This document shows, piece by piece, positions 8,147 through 16,644 of a DNA stretch of 62,201 nucleotides. Position numbers and translations under genes: made by a program. This DNA is from Spirochaetales bacterium (GTDB lineage Bacteria > Spirochaetota > Spirochaetia > DSM-2461), in the NCBI GenBank assembly GCA_016936555.1, contig JAFGXR010000030.1:1-62201 (forward strand), given 5' to 3'. Every line of letters begins with the position of its first letter. Within the stretch, counting starts at the first letter, position 1. The notes under the pieces are model-generated. The model made no database searches. It had not been told where the DNA came from and was given only the letters and a program-made list of their open reading frames with translations.

Positions 8147-9238
8147 ATGAAGGGGAAAATATTCATTCTGTTAACAACGCTGTTTATTCTCGACTTTTAT
8201 TCCGTCTCCCTCTGGGGAGAGGCCGGGATCCTCTTCCTTTCCGGAACGGGCGAAGAACCTTCCGGCTCCAGGCTGGCTGAGATAATCGATCATTCAATTT
8301 CACTGGAACTGGAAAGGGCTGGTTTTGCGGTTTATGGTCGATCTCAGAAAGACATCCGGACTTACAGATACAGAGTGGAAGGGGAGTACCTGGTCCGGGA
8401 CAGAGATCTCGATGTAAACCTTCTCTGTACCCGCTCTGCCGATGGAATGACTATTTACTCGTCCCGGAATACTGTTCCTGTGAATTTCGCTCTCGATACC
8501 TCGGTTGCCCGGATCGCCCGGGACATGGTTGGGGAAATCAACCGCGATCTGCTGATGAACCCCCTGCCGGAAACTGAGGTGGTCAAGGGAGACCCGGCAG
8601 AGGATGCTGAACTGGTTTCCGAACCTGCCGGCGAGCCGGAAAGTCCGGCCGGGGATTCCGAACCCCTTCCCGAAAGGAAGCCGGCTGTCGATACGGAACC
8701 TCAACCTGAAGAAAACGCAGAGAAGACCGGAGGCCTTATGGCTCCTCCCCGGCAACTGAAGCCTTTATCCCTGTCTCTCGGTTTTTCCCCCCTTTTGCCG
8801 GCCGGTGAAATTGCCGACTATTTCAAGCTGGCCTATTCTCCGGATATCCTGGTTTCCTACCGGTTCCCCCTGTCTTTCGGGTATCTGGGAACGGGGATTT
8901 TTTTCTCCTTTACCTACTTCGAAGCGGAGGGGCTTCTCGTTTCGGCTGATAATATCCTGCTCTCCTTCGGACCGGATCTCCTGCTGGGACTCTATATCAA
9001 TCGCTATCTGGATCTGATTTTCAGGATTAACGGCGGCGCGACGGTTTATATGCTGAACAGGAATGAAAGCGGTTATGTATCGAAATGGATTCCCGATTTT
9101 TCCGGTGGTCTGGGCATAGCGGTATACCCCCATCCCTCATTCTGCCTTTCCCTGGCGGCCAATTATTCGGTTTATCTCGAATCTTCCACTGTCATTTCAG
9201 GATTTACACCTTCTTTGAGAGTACAATTGAATTTATAG
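8147..9238 (+). CDS. secreted protein: N-terminal alpha/beta domain plus C-terminal barrel-like domain
   Basis: A 363-residue protein with a signal peptide (about 1-24). Residues 25-145 form an alternating helix/strand domain (SRLAEIIDHSISLELERAGF, then ARIARDMVGEINRDLL) resembling the periplasmic modules of lipoprotein and flagellar assembly factors. A Pro/Glu-rich linker follows (about 148-200). The C-terminus (205-363) has short amphipathic strands ending in an aromatic/aliphatic pattern, as in small outer-membrane barrels. It may be an eight-stranded porin-like protein with a periplasmic head. No family name is assigned. Confidence 0.65.
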   Translation: MKGKIFILLTTLFILDFYSVSLWGEAGILFLSGTGEEPSGSRLAEIIDHSISLELERAGFAVYGRSQKDIRTYRYRVEGEYLVRDRDLDVNLLCTRSADGMTIYSSRNTVPVNFALDTSVARIARDMVGEINRDLLMNPLPETEVVKGDPAEDAELVSEPAGEPESPAGDSEPLPERKPAVDTEPQPEENAEKTGGLMAPPRQLKPLSLSLGFSPLLPAGEIADYFKLAYSPDILVSYRFPLSFGYLGTGIFFSFTYFEAEGLLVSADNILLSFGPDLLLGLYINRYLDLIFRINGGATVYMLNRNESGYVSKWIPDFSGGLGIAVYPHPSFCLSLAANYSVYLESSTVISGFTPSLRVQLNL

Positions 9239-9248
9239 GGTTGTTGAT

Positions 9249-10280
9249 ATGAAGATAAAAATTCCTATTATAATATTGTCTCTTCTGATTTCTGCTTCCT
9301 GCGAGGATTCTTTCAATCTGGTGGACAGCGTCGATGGTCCCGACGGGATCGCTCTGGCTATTTCGCCGGTCAGCGCCACCATCGTCGTCGATACGTCGAT
9401 GACTTTCGCCGCGTCCGGAGGCGTCGCGCCCTATACCTTTTTCCTTTCCGATGACAGCGCCGGGCAGATCGACGAAGAGGCGGGCCTGTATACGGCGCCT
9501 TCTTCTGTCGGGTCCGGTACGATTTATGTCGAAGACAGCTACGGGGCCAGGGCCAATGCCACGGTGACGATCATCTCTCCTCCCGATTATACGGTTCATC
9601 TGGGGAATATTACTTCGCTTTACAATGTCGCCGGGACCGGCTTCTCCGGAACTTTTACGGTTGAAAATATCAGTCCCACTGATGGCAACACCGTGATCAC
9701 CTGGGTGGTTTCGGTCTATGATGTTATAGATATCACAACGATCCAGATAGATGACGGCGCTTTCTGGGCGGTCAACGGCAGCTCTGTCTCCGATCCGATG
9801 TTTTTCAGTGGTACCTGGCCCGGTTCGGGAGAATTCTGGATCCGGGTCTCTGTATCCGCAGAAGATGATATCGTAAGCATCAATAATTCGGAGATTTCGT
9901 CAAATTTCGTCATTAGTGAACCCGATATAGATTACACGGTTGATTTTTCTCCGATTGTCCAGGGAACGGAAGCCGTCGGCGGTTTAATCAGCGAGAGCTT
10001 TACCGTAGAAAACAGGGGAGTCAATGACGGATCCGATTCGGTTTTCTGGATTGCCTATATTTCCGATGCCGAGACACTGGGCGCCGGTACGGACCGGGTT
10101 ATCGATGCCGGTTTTATATCGCCTTTGCCGGCCGGTACGGTTTCGTCCGATATCGCCTTCTCCGGTTATTGGACGGCGGCAGGTGACCAATACCTCATTG
10201 TTTCTGTTTTTGCCGATGATGAAACCGGATCGGATTACAGCAATGAAACGGCATCAGCCCTGTACGTGATTCTGCCCTAA
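9249..10280 (+). CDS. lipoprotein with tandem CARDB-like domains
   Basis: A 343-residue lipoprotein with lipobox SAS-C (C18). After an Ig-like strand region (about 30-110) come two similar modules. The first starts around residue 117 (FSGTFTVENISPTDGNTV) and the second around 235 (ISESFTVENRGVNDGSDSV). Both have the FTVEN-(I/R)-x5-G-x-(N/D) pattern of CARDB-type adhesion folds found on cell-surface proteins. It follows the 8147 gene by 10 bases and is probably cotranscribed. The stop overlaps the stop of the convergent gene by four bases. Ligand unknown. Confidence 0.72.
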   Translation: MKIKIPIIILSLLISASCEDSFNLVDSVDGPDGIALAISPVSATIVVDTSMTFAASGGVAPYTFFLSDDSAGQIDEEAGLYTAPSSVGSGTIYVEDSYGARANATVTIISPPDYTVHLGNITSLYNVAGTGFSGTFTVENISPTDGNTVITWVVSVYDVIDITTIQIDDGAFWAVNGSSVSDPMFFSGTWPGSGEFWIRVSVSAEDDIVSINNSEISSNFVISEPDIDYTVDFSPIVQGTEAVGGLISESFTVENRGVNDGSDSVFWIAYISDAETLGAGTDRVIDAGFISPLPAGTVSSDIAFSGYWTAAGDQYLIVSVFADDETGSDYSNETASALYVILP

Positions 10281-12049
10281 CCGCGAAGCTCCATAATCGC
10301 TTTCAGGTTGTCCAGAAACCGGAGAAAGAGCTCCTGCTGCTTCTGATCCTCTTCCGAATCGGGTTCTCTGTTTCCCTTCAGCTCTTCGGTGATCCTGACG
10401 ATTTCCGCCAGGGCGGCCTCGCGGCCTTCCTGCTCTTTTTCCCGGCCGTAGGCTTCCAGATAGGTTTCCATTTTTTCGTAGAGATCGGAATACTTTTCTT
10501 TTATGGGGTCCGATGCCAGAACCTGCTTGACCAGGATTTTGGTATTGAGCAGATTGTATAGATCTTCATTCTCTTCAGCGGTCCCCTTTCCCTCTTCCCG
10601 CAGGGACGTATAGCTCTCCTCCAGATTGTCGAGCCGGCTGAGAATCAGCTCTTTCTCCTCCTGTTTTTCCGACTCTCCGATATCCTGGAGTCTCATAAGC
10701 CCTGTTTCCAGAGAGGGAATTTGCGACAGAGCTTTCAGATAGTTCTCCCGGGCGCTTTCCATATCGCCGCTGTTGTACAGTTCATTCCCGCTTTCAACGA
10801 TCTTCGACACTTCCCGCAGGAGCCGTTCCGATTCCGAAGGCGGTTCCGGCTCCTTTTCCTGTTCCAGCTGTTCATTCAACTCCGACAATGTTATGGCCAT
10901 GGTGTCGCGGTCTTCCCGCAGTTTCTCATTTTCGGCTTTCTGCTCTTCCAGTTTTCCCGCCAGTTCCTCGGCAATCCGGGCCGTTTCATCTGTCGGGGGG
11001 GACGGTTCGTTTTCAGGTTCGGCAGCCGGGGCATTTTCCCTTTCCACCAGTCTTTTCAGGGAGCTGATGAGAATCATATCCGTATTTTTGCGGAACTGAA
11101 CGGCCTGATAGTCCTGTAAATCATCGCTGTTTATAAATGCCTCGAGATTGTCCAGCTCGGCAATGGCGCTGTCGTATCGACGGTTTCCGATCAGATCGTT
11201 GATGCGGGTATAGCGGACCAGGATGCTGCTGATGGCGAGGTTTTCCCGTTCCTGCCGGTCCTGGAGCTTTTCCAGTTCGTTTTTCAGGGTCTCGTTTTCC
11301 GCGGAGCGGTTTGTCAGCTCTTTCCGGAGCTGTTCTTTTACACTGTTCGCTGCGGCGAGGGATTCTTCATGACCGCTGATAAGCTGCTTCAGCTCCTCTT
11401 CTTTCCCGGATCTCTCTGTCTCGAGCTCCTCCCTGAGCTGCGCCAGTTCCCGGGAGAAATCCCGCTCCTGTTCTTTTTCCAGCGCCTCCAGGGCCCGGTC
11501 GATCTCCCCTTCGCTCAGTCCTTCCTCCCGGAGCCGTCCTCTTTCCTCTTCAAGGGCCTGTTCCATCTGCTGCCGCAGGCCGGCTTCCAGTCTGGCCGCT
11601 CTTTCATCATAATCTCTGGCGAGCGCCTCCTGGCGGCTGCGGATCTCGTTGAGCGAATCGGTTATGGCCTGGATTTCCCTGTTCTTCTCTCCGAGCCGTT
11701 CTTCCGATTCCTCTCTGATGGCCTGTATCAGCCGGCCTTCCGCTGTGCTGACAGTCGCCGTCTCCCGTACCATTACGGTTTGGGCCCGGTTGAAATAATA
11801 AAGGAAAAAAAGGCTGAGTCCGATAGTTAGAATGATAACGGCTGTGTTTATGATAAGGGGAAGTCTTACATCGCTCTTTTCCGGTTCAAAGGAAAATGTC
11901 TCTTCGCTGATCTCCAGCTTGTTGCGGGATACGGCTTTTTCCAGCTCCTGACTGATCTGCTGCCTTTCAGATTCCGGTATCGATTCGAAATCTTCCTGAT
12001 CTTTCAGGTGTTCTCTGACATATTTCGCTTTTTCAAGTAAGCCGGCCAT
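10277..12049 (-). CDS. membrane-anchored coiled-coil protein with TPR-like segment
   Basis: A 590-residue protein with a 60-residue cytoplasmic head, one membrane segment (about 63-86), and then long Glu/Arg/Gln-rich heptads (about 95-290 and 355-410) predicted as coiled coil. A TPR-like helix pair lies near 430-455 (ESGNELYNSGDMESARENYL). No enzymatic motif is seen. It is divergent from the cyclase gene at 12091, with about 40 bases between the starts. A scaffold or envelope-spanning structural role is plausible, but this is inference from architecture only. Confidence 0.7.
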   Translation of the reverse strand: MAGLLEKAKYVREHLKDQEDFESIPESERQQISQELEKAVSRNKLEISEETFSFEPEKSDVRLPLIINTAVIILTIGLSLFFLYYFNRAQTVMVRETATVSTAEGRLIQAIREESEERLGEKNREIQAITDSLNEIRSRQEALARDYDERAARLEAGLRQQMEQALEEERGRLREEGLSEGEIDRALEALEKEQERDFSRELAQLREELETERSGKEEELKQLISGHEESLAAANSVKEQLRKELTNRSAENETLKNELEKLQDRQERENLAISSILVRYTRINDLIGNRRYDSAIAELDNLEAFINSDDLQDYQAVQFRKNTDMILISSLKRLVERENAPAAEPENEPSPPTDETARIAEELAGKLEEQKAENEKLREDRDTMAITLSELNEQLEQEKEPEPPSESERLLREVSKIVESGNELYNSGDMESARENYLKALSQIPSLETGLMRLQDIGESEKQEEKELILSRLDNLEESYTSLREEGKGTAEENEDLYNLLNTKILVKQVLASDPIKEKYSDLYEKMETYLEAYGREKEQEGREAALAEIVRITEELKGNREPDSEEDQKQQELFLRFLDNLKAIMELRG

Positions 12050-12082
12050 TTCTTTTGTCCATTTAATATTTGATAATTAAAG

Positions 12083-12088
12083 TATAAT
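12083..12088 (+). promoter_or_regulatory. -10 element abutting the cyclase start
   Basis: TATAAT ends two bases before ATG 12091, and no ribosome-binding site is visible upstream of that ATG. If used, transcription would start at or just inside the start codon. The gene may be leaderless or the hexamer may be fortuitous in A+T-rich DNA. Confidence 0.3.
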
Positions 12089-12090
12089 AC

Positions 12091-13752
12091 ATGAAAATAC
12101 GGTCGAAGATAATTTTAATTACATTGCCTCTTATTATCGCTCCGGTTCTGCTCACCATGATGGTCGGAATTCTTTCGGCCAGAAACGGCATTACCCTGGT
12201 CGCCCGGGAATTCCTCTCTTTCAAGTCCATGGTGCTGAACAATTATATGGAGAGCCAGTGGACTCTTCTCAAAGAGAATCATCTGGATACCAATGCCCTT
12301 TATGTCGATCTGACCAAAACGTCCATCGGAAACTTTGCCGCGACGCTGACCGAGGGGAAGGAGTCGGAGAAGATTTTCGCCATTGACCGATCGGCTGAAA
12401 TCCCGTTCTCCACAAAGGAAATGGCGCTTTCCGAAGAGGACAGAGACGTTCTGCGCGCCATGGTGCGCGATGAGATTACGGGATGGCGGGAGCTCAGGAT
12501 CGGAGAGACCGACCTGATCTCGGAAATCTCCTTTTTCGAACCCTTCGGCTGGTATGTGTTCGTTTCGGTGGAGCGGCAGGCTTTTTACGGCTCGATCGTT
12601 CTTATCCTCTACCGGACAGGTCTGATTTTTATACTCTCGGTCATAGCGGCTTTTATCCTTCTGGTTCTCTTTTCATCCTATCTGACACGACCGCTGGAGA
12701 ATGTGGTCCAGGTCATCAAATCCATAATCGAAACCAATGATCTTTCGGCCAGGGTGACCCTCCGCTACAGAGATGAAACGGGGCGGCTCGGCCATTACTT
12801 CAATATCATGACCGGCGAGCTGGACAAGGCTTATGAACAGATGAAAAAATATGCCTTCCAGGCCGTCATGTCCCGTCACAAGGAACGGAAAATCCGCAAT
12901 ATCTTTCAGAAATACGTCCCCAAAGACGTCATCGATAAATTCTTTTCGAACCCCGAAGGGATGCTGGTCGGGGAAAACCGCGTTCTGGCGGTCCTTTTCA
13001 CCGATATCCGGCGCTTTACATCGATTTCCGAAGGAATGAAGCCCGATGAGCTTGTCGAATCTCTGAACAGGTACTTCGGGCAGATGGTCGAGGTCATTTC
13101 AAACCACGGCGGCATTGTCGACAAATATATCGGCGATGCGATCATGGCTTTTTTCGGGGCGCCGGTTACCCATGATGACGATGCCCTGCAGTCTCTCCGC
13201 TCAGCTCTGGAAATGCTCGAGAGGCTGAAGGAGTTTAACCTCTGGCAGAAGGCCAAAGGCCGTGAACCTTTCGAGATAGGCATCGGGATCAATTACGGAG
13301 AGGTTACCATCGGGAATATCGGTTCCGAAAAGAAAATGGATTATACGGTTATCGGCGATATGGTTAACCTGGCGTCCCGTCTCGAAGGACTGACGAAAGT
13401 GTACAGGGAGCCGCTTCTTATTTCCCATCCCCTTTACGAGCGGGTCGCCGGGCAGGTCCCGTGCCGGTTGATCGATAAGGTCGTCGTCAAAGGGAAAACC
13501 CTTGAAGTGAACATCTACGCGGCCCGAAGCCGTCCCGGCGACCGGGAGCGCGAAGCCTGGGATCTGCACCATAAAGCGCTCGAGCTTTATTATTCCCGGG
13601 ATTTTAAGGGTGCGCAGGTTCTCTTCGAGAAGGTGAGGGAGATTCTTCCCGATGATGTCAGCTCGCGTCTTTTCATTCAGCGCTGTTCCGGGTATCAGCT
13701 GGCGCCTCCGGAAGAGGATTGGACCGGTGCCGTCGAGTATGATATGAAATAA
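12091..13752 (+). CDS. membrane-bound class III adenylate/guanylate cyclase with HAMP domain
   Basis: A 553-residue receptor cyclase. A membrane segment (7-29) and a second one (about 168-195) flank an extracytoplasmic sensor. A HAMP linker follows (about 196-250) and then the cyclase domain (about 295-470). Metal-binding D305 (FTDIRRF) and D349 (KYIGDA) are present. K345 and T419 (DYTVIG) form the Lys/Thr base-selection pair of the class IIIb, often bicarbonate-responsive, adenylate cyclases. Transition-state N426 and R430 are also present, so the enzyme should be active and make cAMP. The C-terminus adds a short TPR-like tail (about 485-530). Confidence 0.9.
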   Translation: MKIRSKIILITLPLIIAPVLLTMMVGILSARNGITLVAREFLSFKSMVLNNYMESQWTLLKENHLDTNALYVDLTKTSIGNFAATLTEGKESEKIFAIDRSAEIPFSTKEMALSEEDRDVLRAMVRDEITGWRELRIGETDLISEISFFEPFGWYVFVSVERQAFYGSIVLILYRTGLIFILSVIAAFILLVLFSSYLTRPLENVVQVIKSIIETNDLSARVTLRYRDETGRLGHYFNIMTGELDKAYEQMKKYAFQAVMSRHKERKIRNIFQKYVPKDVIDKFFSNPEGMLVGENRVLAVLFTDIRRFTSISEGMKPDELVESLNRYFGQMVEVISNHGGIVDKYIGDAIMAFFGAPVTHDDDALQSLRSALEMLERLKEFNLWQKAKGREPFEIGIGINYGEVTIGNIGSEKKMDYTVIGDMVNLASRLEGLTKVYREPLLISHPLYERVAGQVPCRLIDKVVVKGKTLEVNIYAARSRPGDREREAWDLHHKALELYYSRDFKGAQVLFEKVREILPDDVSSRLFIQRCSGYQLAPPEEDWTGAVEYDMK

Positions 13753-13809
13753 TCTTTCTGAAGTTTCTTTGCGGAGCGAAATAAGCTGTCTTATAATAAA
13801 GGATAGGAT

Positions 13810-16644
13810 ATGGCAAAGCGGACCTTCGGGCTTATAAACGGAATTCTTTTTCTCTTTATCACAGCGGTTCTTATGCTTTCCGTCATTTTTCTTTTTATTC
13901 AGATCAATACGTTCAATAACCGTTACCGCGAAGAGTCTGAACTTCTGCAGAACCAGTATAGAGAGACTCAGCAGGAGATCATCCACAGAGAAGTCATCTC
14001 GGTTTCGGACTACATCTACAAGAATCTGAACTCCCTTGAAGAGCAGGTCGGGGAAACCGTCCGGCTGAGAATCGATGAGGCCTATGCCATCGCCGACCAC
14101 ATCTATCGGGTAAACCGGGGAATAATCTCCGACGGGGAAATCCGCGAGCGGATTATCGAGGCTCTCCGGCCCGTCCGGTACGCCGATGGGCAGGGGTATT
14201 ATTTTATCAACAGTTTTTCCGGAATTGAACACCTTTTCAGCGACAAGCCCGAACTGGAAGGGCAGAACTTACTGGACATGCAATCCGCCGACGGAAAATA
14301 TGTCATCCGCGATATGATTGACATCTGCCGGGAGAAGGGAAGCGGCTTTTACAGCTATCTCTGGACCAAGCCGGGAGAAGAGGGGAGCCATCACCGGAAA
14401 ATCTCCTATATCCGCCATTTCGAGCCCTACGACTGGGTTCTCGGAACGGGTTTGTATTTATCCGATGAGGAGGAATCTCTCAAGCAGAGGCTGCTCGCCG
14501 ATATCAGCGATATCCGTTTCGGGACGGAAGGCTATATCTTCGTCAATACGATGGAGGGAATCGCCCTTGTTTCCAACGGGGAGCTCATCAGCGGAGAGCG
14601 GAAGCTCTGGGATGTTTTTTCTTCGGACCCCGCCAGGACCAGAGAGCTTTTCCGCAAGGAATATGATGCCGCCCGGAAACCGGAGGGAGATTATATTTAT
14701 TATACGATCAGAAAGCTGAGCGATTCCGCAGTCGAGTCTCCGAAGACTTCCTTCATAATGGGCATTCCCGAATTCAACTGGCTGATCGGAGCCGGGGTCT
14801 ATCTCGATGATGTGGAGAGAGACATCGCTCAGTTGCGGGATCTCTCCTACAGGGAACTGAGGCGGGATATTATAGAGACCGTCTTTATTACGGTGTTCCT
14901 TATCGCTCTGTTCGTCCTGCTCATTCTCATCTCCGGGCGGAGACTCCGGCAGGAATTCAGTCATTTCAGCACTTTTTTCGAATCCTCGGTTTCCGAACCT
15001 GTGGAACTGGCGGAAAAGGACTTTCATTTCCGGGAACTGGCGGAGCTGGCCCGGCAGGCCAACGGGATGCAGCGCGATAAAGCCGAAGCTCTGGAGAAGC
15101 TCAGCGTGAGTGAGAACCGCTTCCGGCTCCTGGCGGAAAATTCCCGCGATATGATTTTCAAGATGACCTTTCCCGGAGGCGGCTATGAATACATCAGTCC
15201 GGCTTCTTCGGAAATCCTCGGCTATACGCCGCAGGAGATTATGGAAGAGCCTTTCCATGTGAGACAGACCATTCACCCCGATTGGAGAGACTGGCTGGAG
15301 AGCATCTTCAAGGATATCGGACGCGGGCATATCGATGACGTATTCGAATATCCCATCATCGCGAAAAACGGCGAGGAACGCTGGGTCAGCCAGAAGAACA
15401 CGCTCATCAAAGGAAATGCAGAGGGGACCTGGATTCTCATAGGACGGCTCAGCGATGAGACGAGACGGAAGAAGGCGGAAGAGGATGTAAGCCGCAGCTA
15501 CAGGATGGAAGCCATCGGCAAACTGGCCGGAGGTGTGGCTCATGATTTCAACAATGTCCTGGCCGGAATCATGAACGCCGCCAATGTTTTGAAATCGCCC
15601 CGCAGGGAGATCGATGAGAAAGGCCGCAAAATGGCGGATCTCATACTCACCGCCGCGGCCAGAGCCGCCGATCTCACGGCCAAGCTGTCGGCTTTCGGCG
15701 GCAAGAGAACGCTCTTTCTCAAAGCTCAGAACGTGCACCATATTCTGGAGGAGACTGAAATCATTCTCCGCCGGACCATTGATATGGAAATTGCCATTCA
15801 GTCGAACTATAACGCTGAATACGCGGTTATCAAGGCTGACGGGACGGAGATACAGAGCATCATTCTCAATCTGGGAATCAACGCCTCTCATGCCATCGAG
15901 GGAGGGGGCGCCATTTTCATCAATACGGAAAATATGACTCTCGATCAGAACTATTGCGAAAATTCCCCCTTTGATTGTGAACCGGGACGTTATCTCCGGA
16001 TTGAGATCCTCGATACGGGACGAGGCATGAACGGGGAAACGCTGAAGCACATATTCGAGCCTTTTTTCACGACGAAAGAGAAAGGCAAGGGGACAGGGCT
16101 CGGGCTGGCGACGGTTTACCGTTCCGTGGTGGATCACAAAGGGCTGATTCAGGTGACGAGCGAAGAGGGGGAGGGGTCCTCCTTCATCCTGCTTTTTCCC
16201 TGTGTCGATGATAAGCCGGCAGAGACGGGCGCTCCTGACGAATCTCCGGACCCCGGGAGCGGGACCATTCTCTTAGTCGACGATGAGGAATTTATCCGCG
16301 AAACCGGCCAGGGGATGCTCGAAGATGCGGGCTACAGGGTCATTACCGCCGGGAACGGGAAAGAGGCTGTGAAAATATTTGAAGAGAAGCAGTCGGAAAT
16401 TGACCTGGTTATCCTCGATGTCATTATGCCCGAAATGAACGGGATCGACGCTTTTTATAAAATCAGGGAAATCCGTGGAAATTGCCCCGTCATCATGATT
16501 TCCGGATACAGCCGCTCCGATGATTTGAATAAACTCAAAGAGAGCGGGGTTTCCGCCATAATAAGAAAACCCTTTGAACACTCGCTCCTCAGAAAAGAAA
16601 TCAATCTGGCTTTGAGCAGGAATAGCGGAACAGAGTCCAGGTGA
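13810..16644 (+). CDS. hybrid histidine kinase: Cache sensor-PAS-HisKA-HATPase-receiver
   Basis: A 944-residue sensor. A membrane helix (about 13-33) and a second (about 355-378) bracket a periplasmic region with two Cache-type repeats, each with a GQGYYFI or GTEGYIF strand (about 120 and 240) and a later DWVLGTGLYL or NWLIGAGVYL strand. A PAS domain follows (about 440-560), then the phospho-acceptor H578 in GVAHDFNNVLAG. The ATPase domain has GTGLGLATVYR, and the C-terminal receiver has phospho-acceptor D870 (ILDVIMPEMNG). There is no DNA-binding output. Its stop overlaps the next kinase start (GTGA). The Cache pair suggests sensing a small organic ligand. Confidence 0.92.
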   Translation: MAKRTFGLINGILFLFITAVLMLSVIFLFIQINTFNNRYREESELLQNQYRETQQEIIHREVISVSDYIYKNLNSLEEQVGETVRLRIDEAYAIADHIYRVNRGIISDGEIRERIIEALRPVRYADGQGYYFINSFSGIEHLFSDKPELEGQNLLDMQSADGKYVIRDMIDICREKGSGFYSYLWTKPGEEGSHHRKISYIRHFEPYDWVLGTGLYLSDEEESLKQRLLADISDIRFGTEGYIFVNTMEGIALVSNGELISGERKLWDVFSSDPARTRELFRKEYDAARKPEGDYIYYTIRKLSDSAVESPKTSFIMGIPEFNWLIGAGVYLDDVERDIAQLRDLSYRELRRDIIETVFITVFLIALFVLLILISGRRLRQEFSHFSTFFESSVSEPVELAEKDFHFRELAELARQANGMQRDKAEALEKLSVSENRFRLLAENSRDMIFKMTFPGGGYEYISPASSEILGYTPQEIMEEPFHVRQTIHPDWRDWLESIFKDIGRGHIDDVFEYPIIAKNGEERWVSQKNTLIKGNAEGTWILIGRLSDETRRKKAEEDVSRSYRMEAIGKLAGGVAHDFNNVLAGIMNAANVLKSPRREIDEKGRKMADLILTAAARAADLTAKLSAFGGKRTLFLKAQNVHHILEETEIILRRTIDMEIAIQSNYNAEYAVIKADGTEIQSIILNLGINASHAIEGGGAIFINTENMTLDQNYCENSPFDCEPGRYLRIEILDTGRGMNGETLKHIFEPFFTTKEKGKGTGLGLATVYRSVVDHKGLIQVTSEEGEGSSFILLFPCVDDKPAETGAPDESPDPGSGTILLVDDEEFIRETGQGMLEDAGYRVITAGNGKEAVKIFEEKQSEIDLVILDVIMPEMNGIDAFYKIREIRGNCPVIMISGYSRSDDLNKLKESGVSAIIRKPFEHSLLRKEINLALSRNSGTESR

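Noticed and set aside
14458-16137. 559-codon open frame antisense to the first hybrid kinase
   Set aside because: It mirrors codon bias of the real kinase on the other strand; no family motif, ribosome site or promoter. Other long antisense frames (for example 17103-17978, 24047-25027, 26541-27482) are rejected for the same reason.
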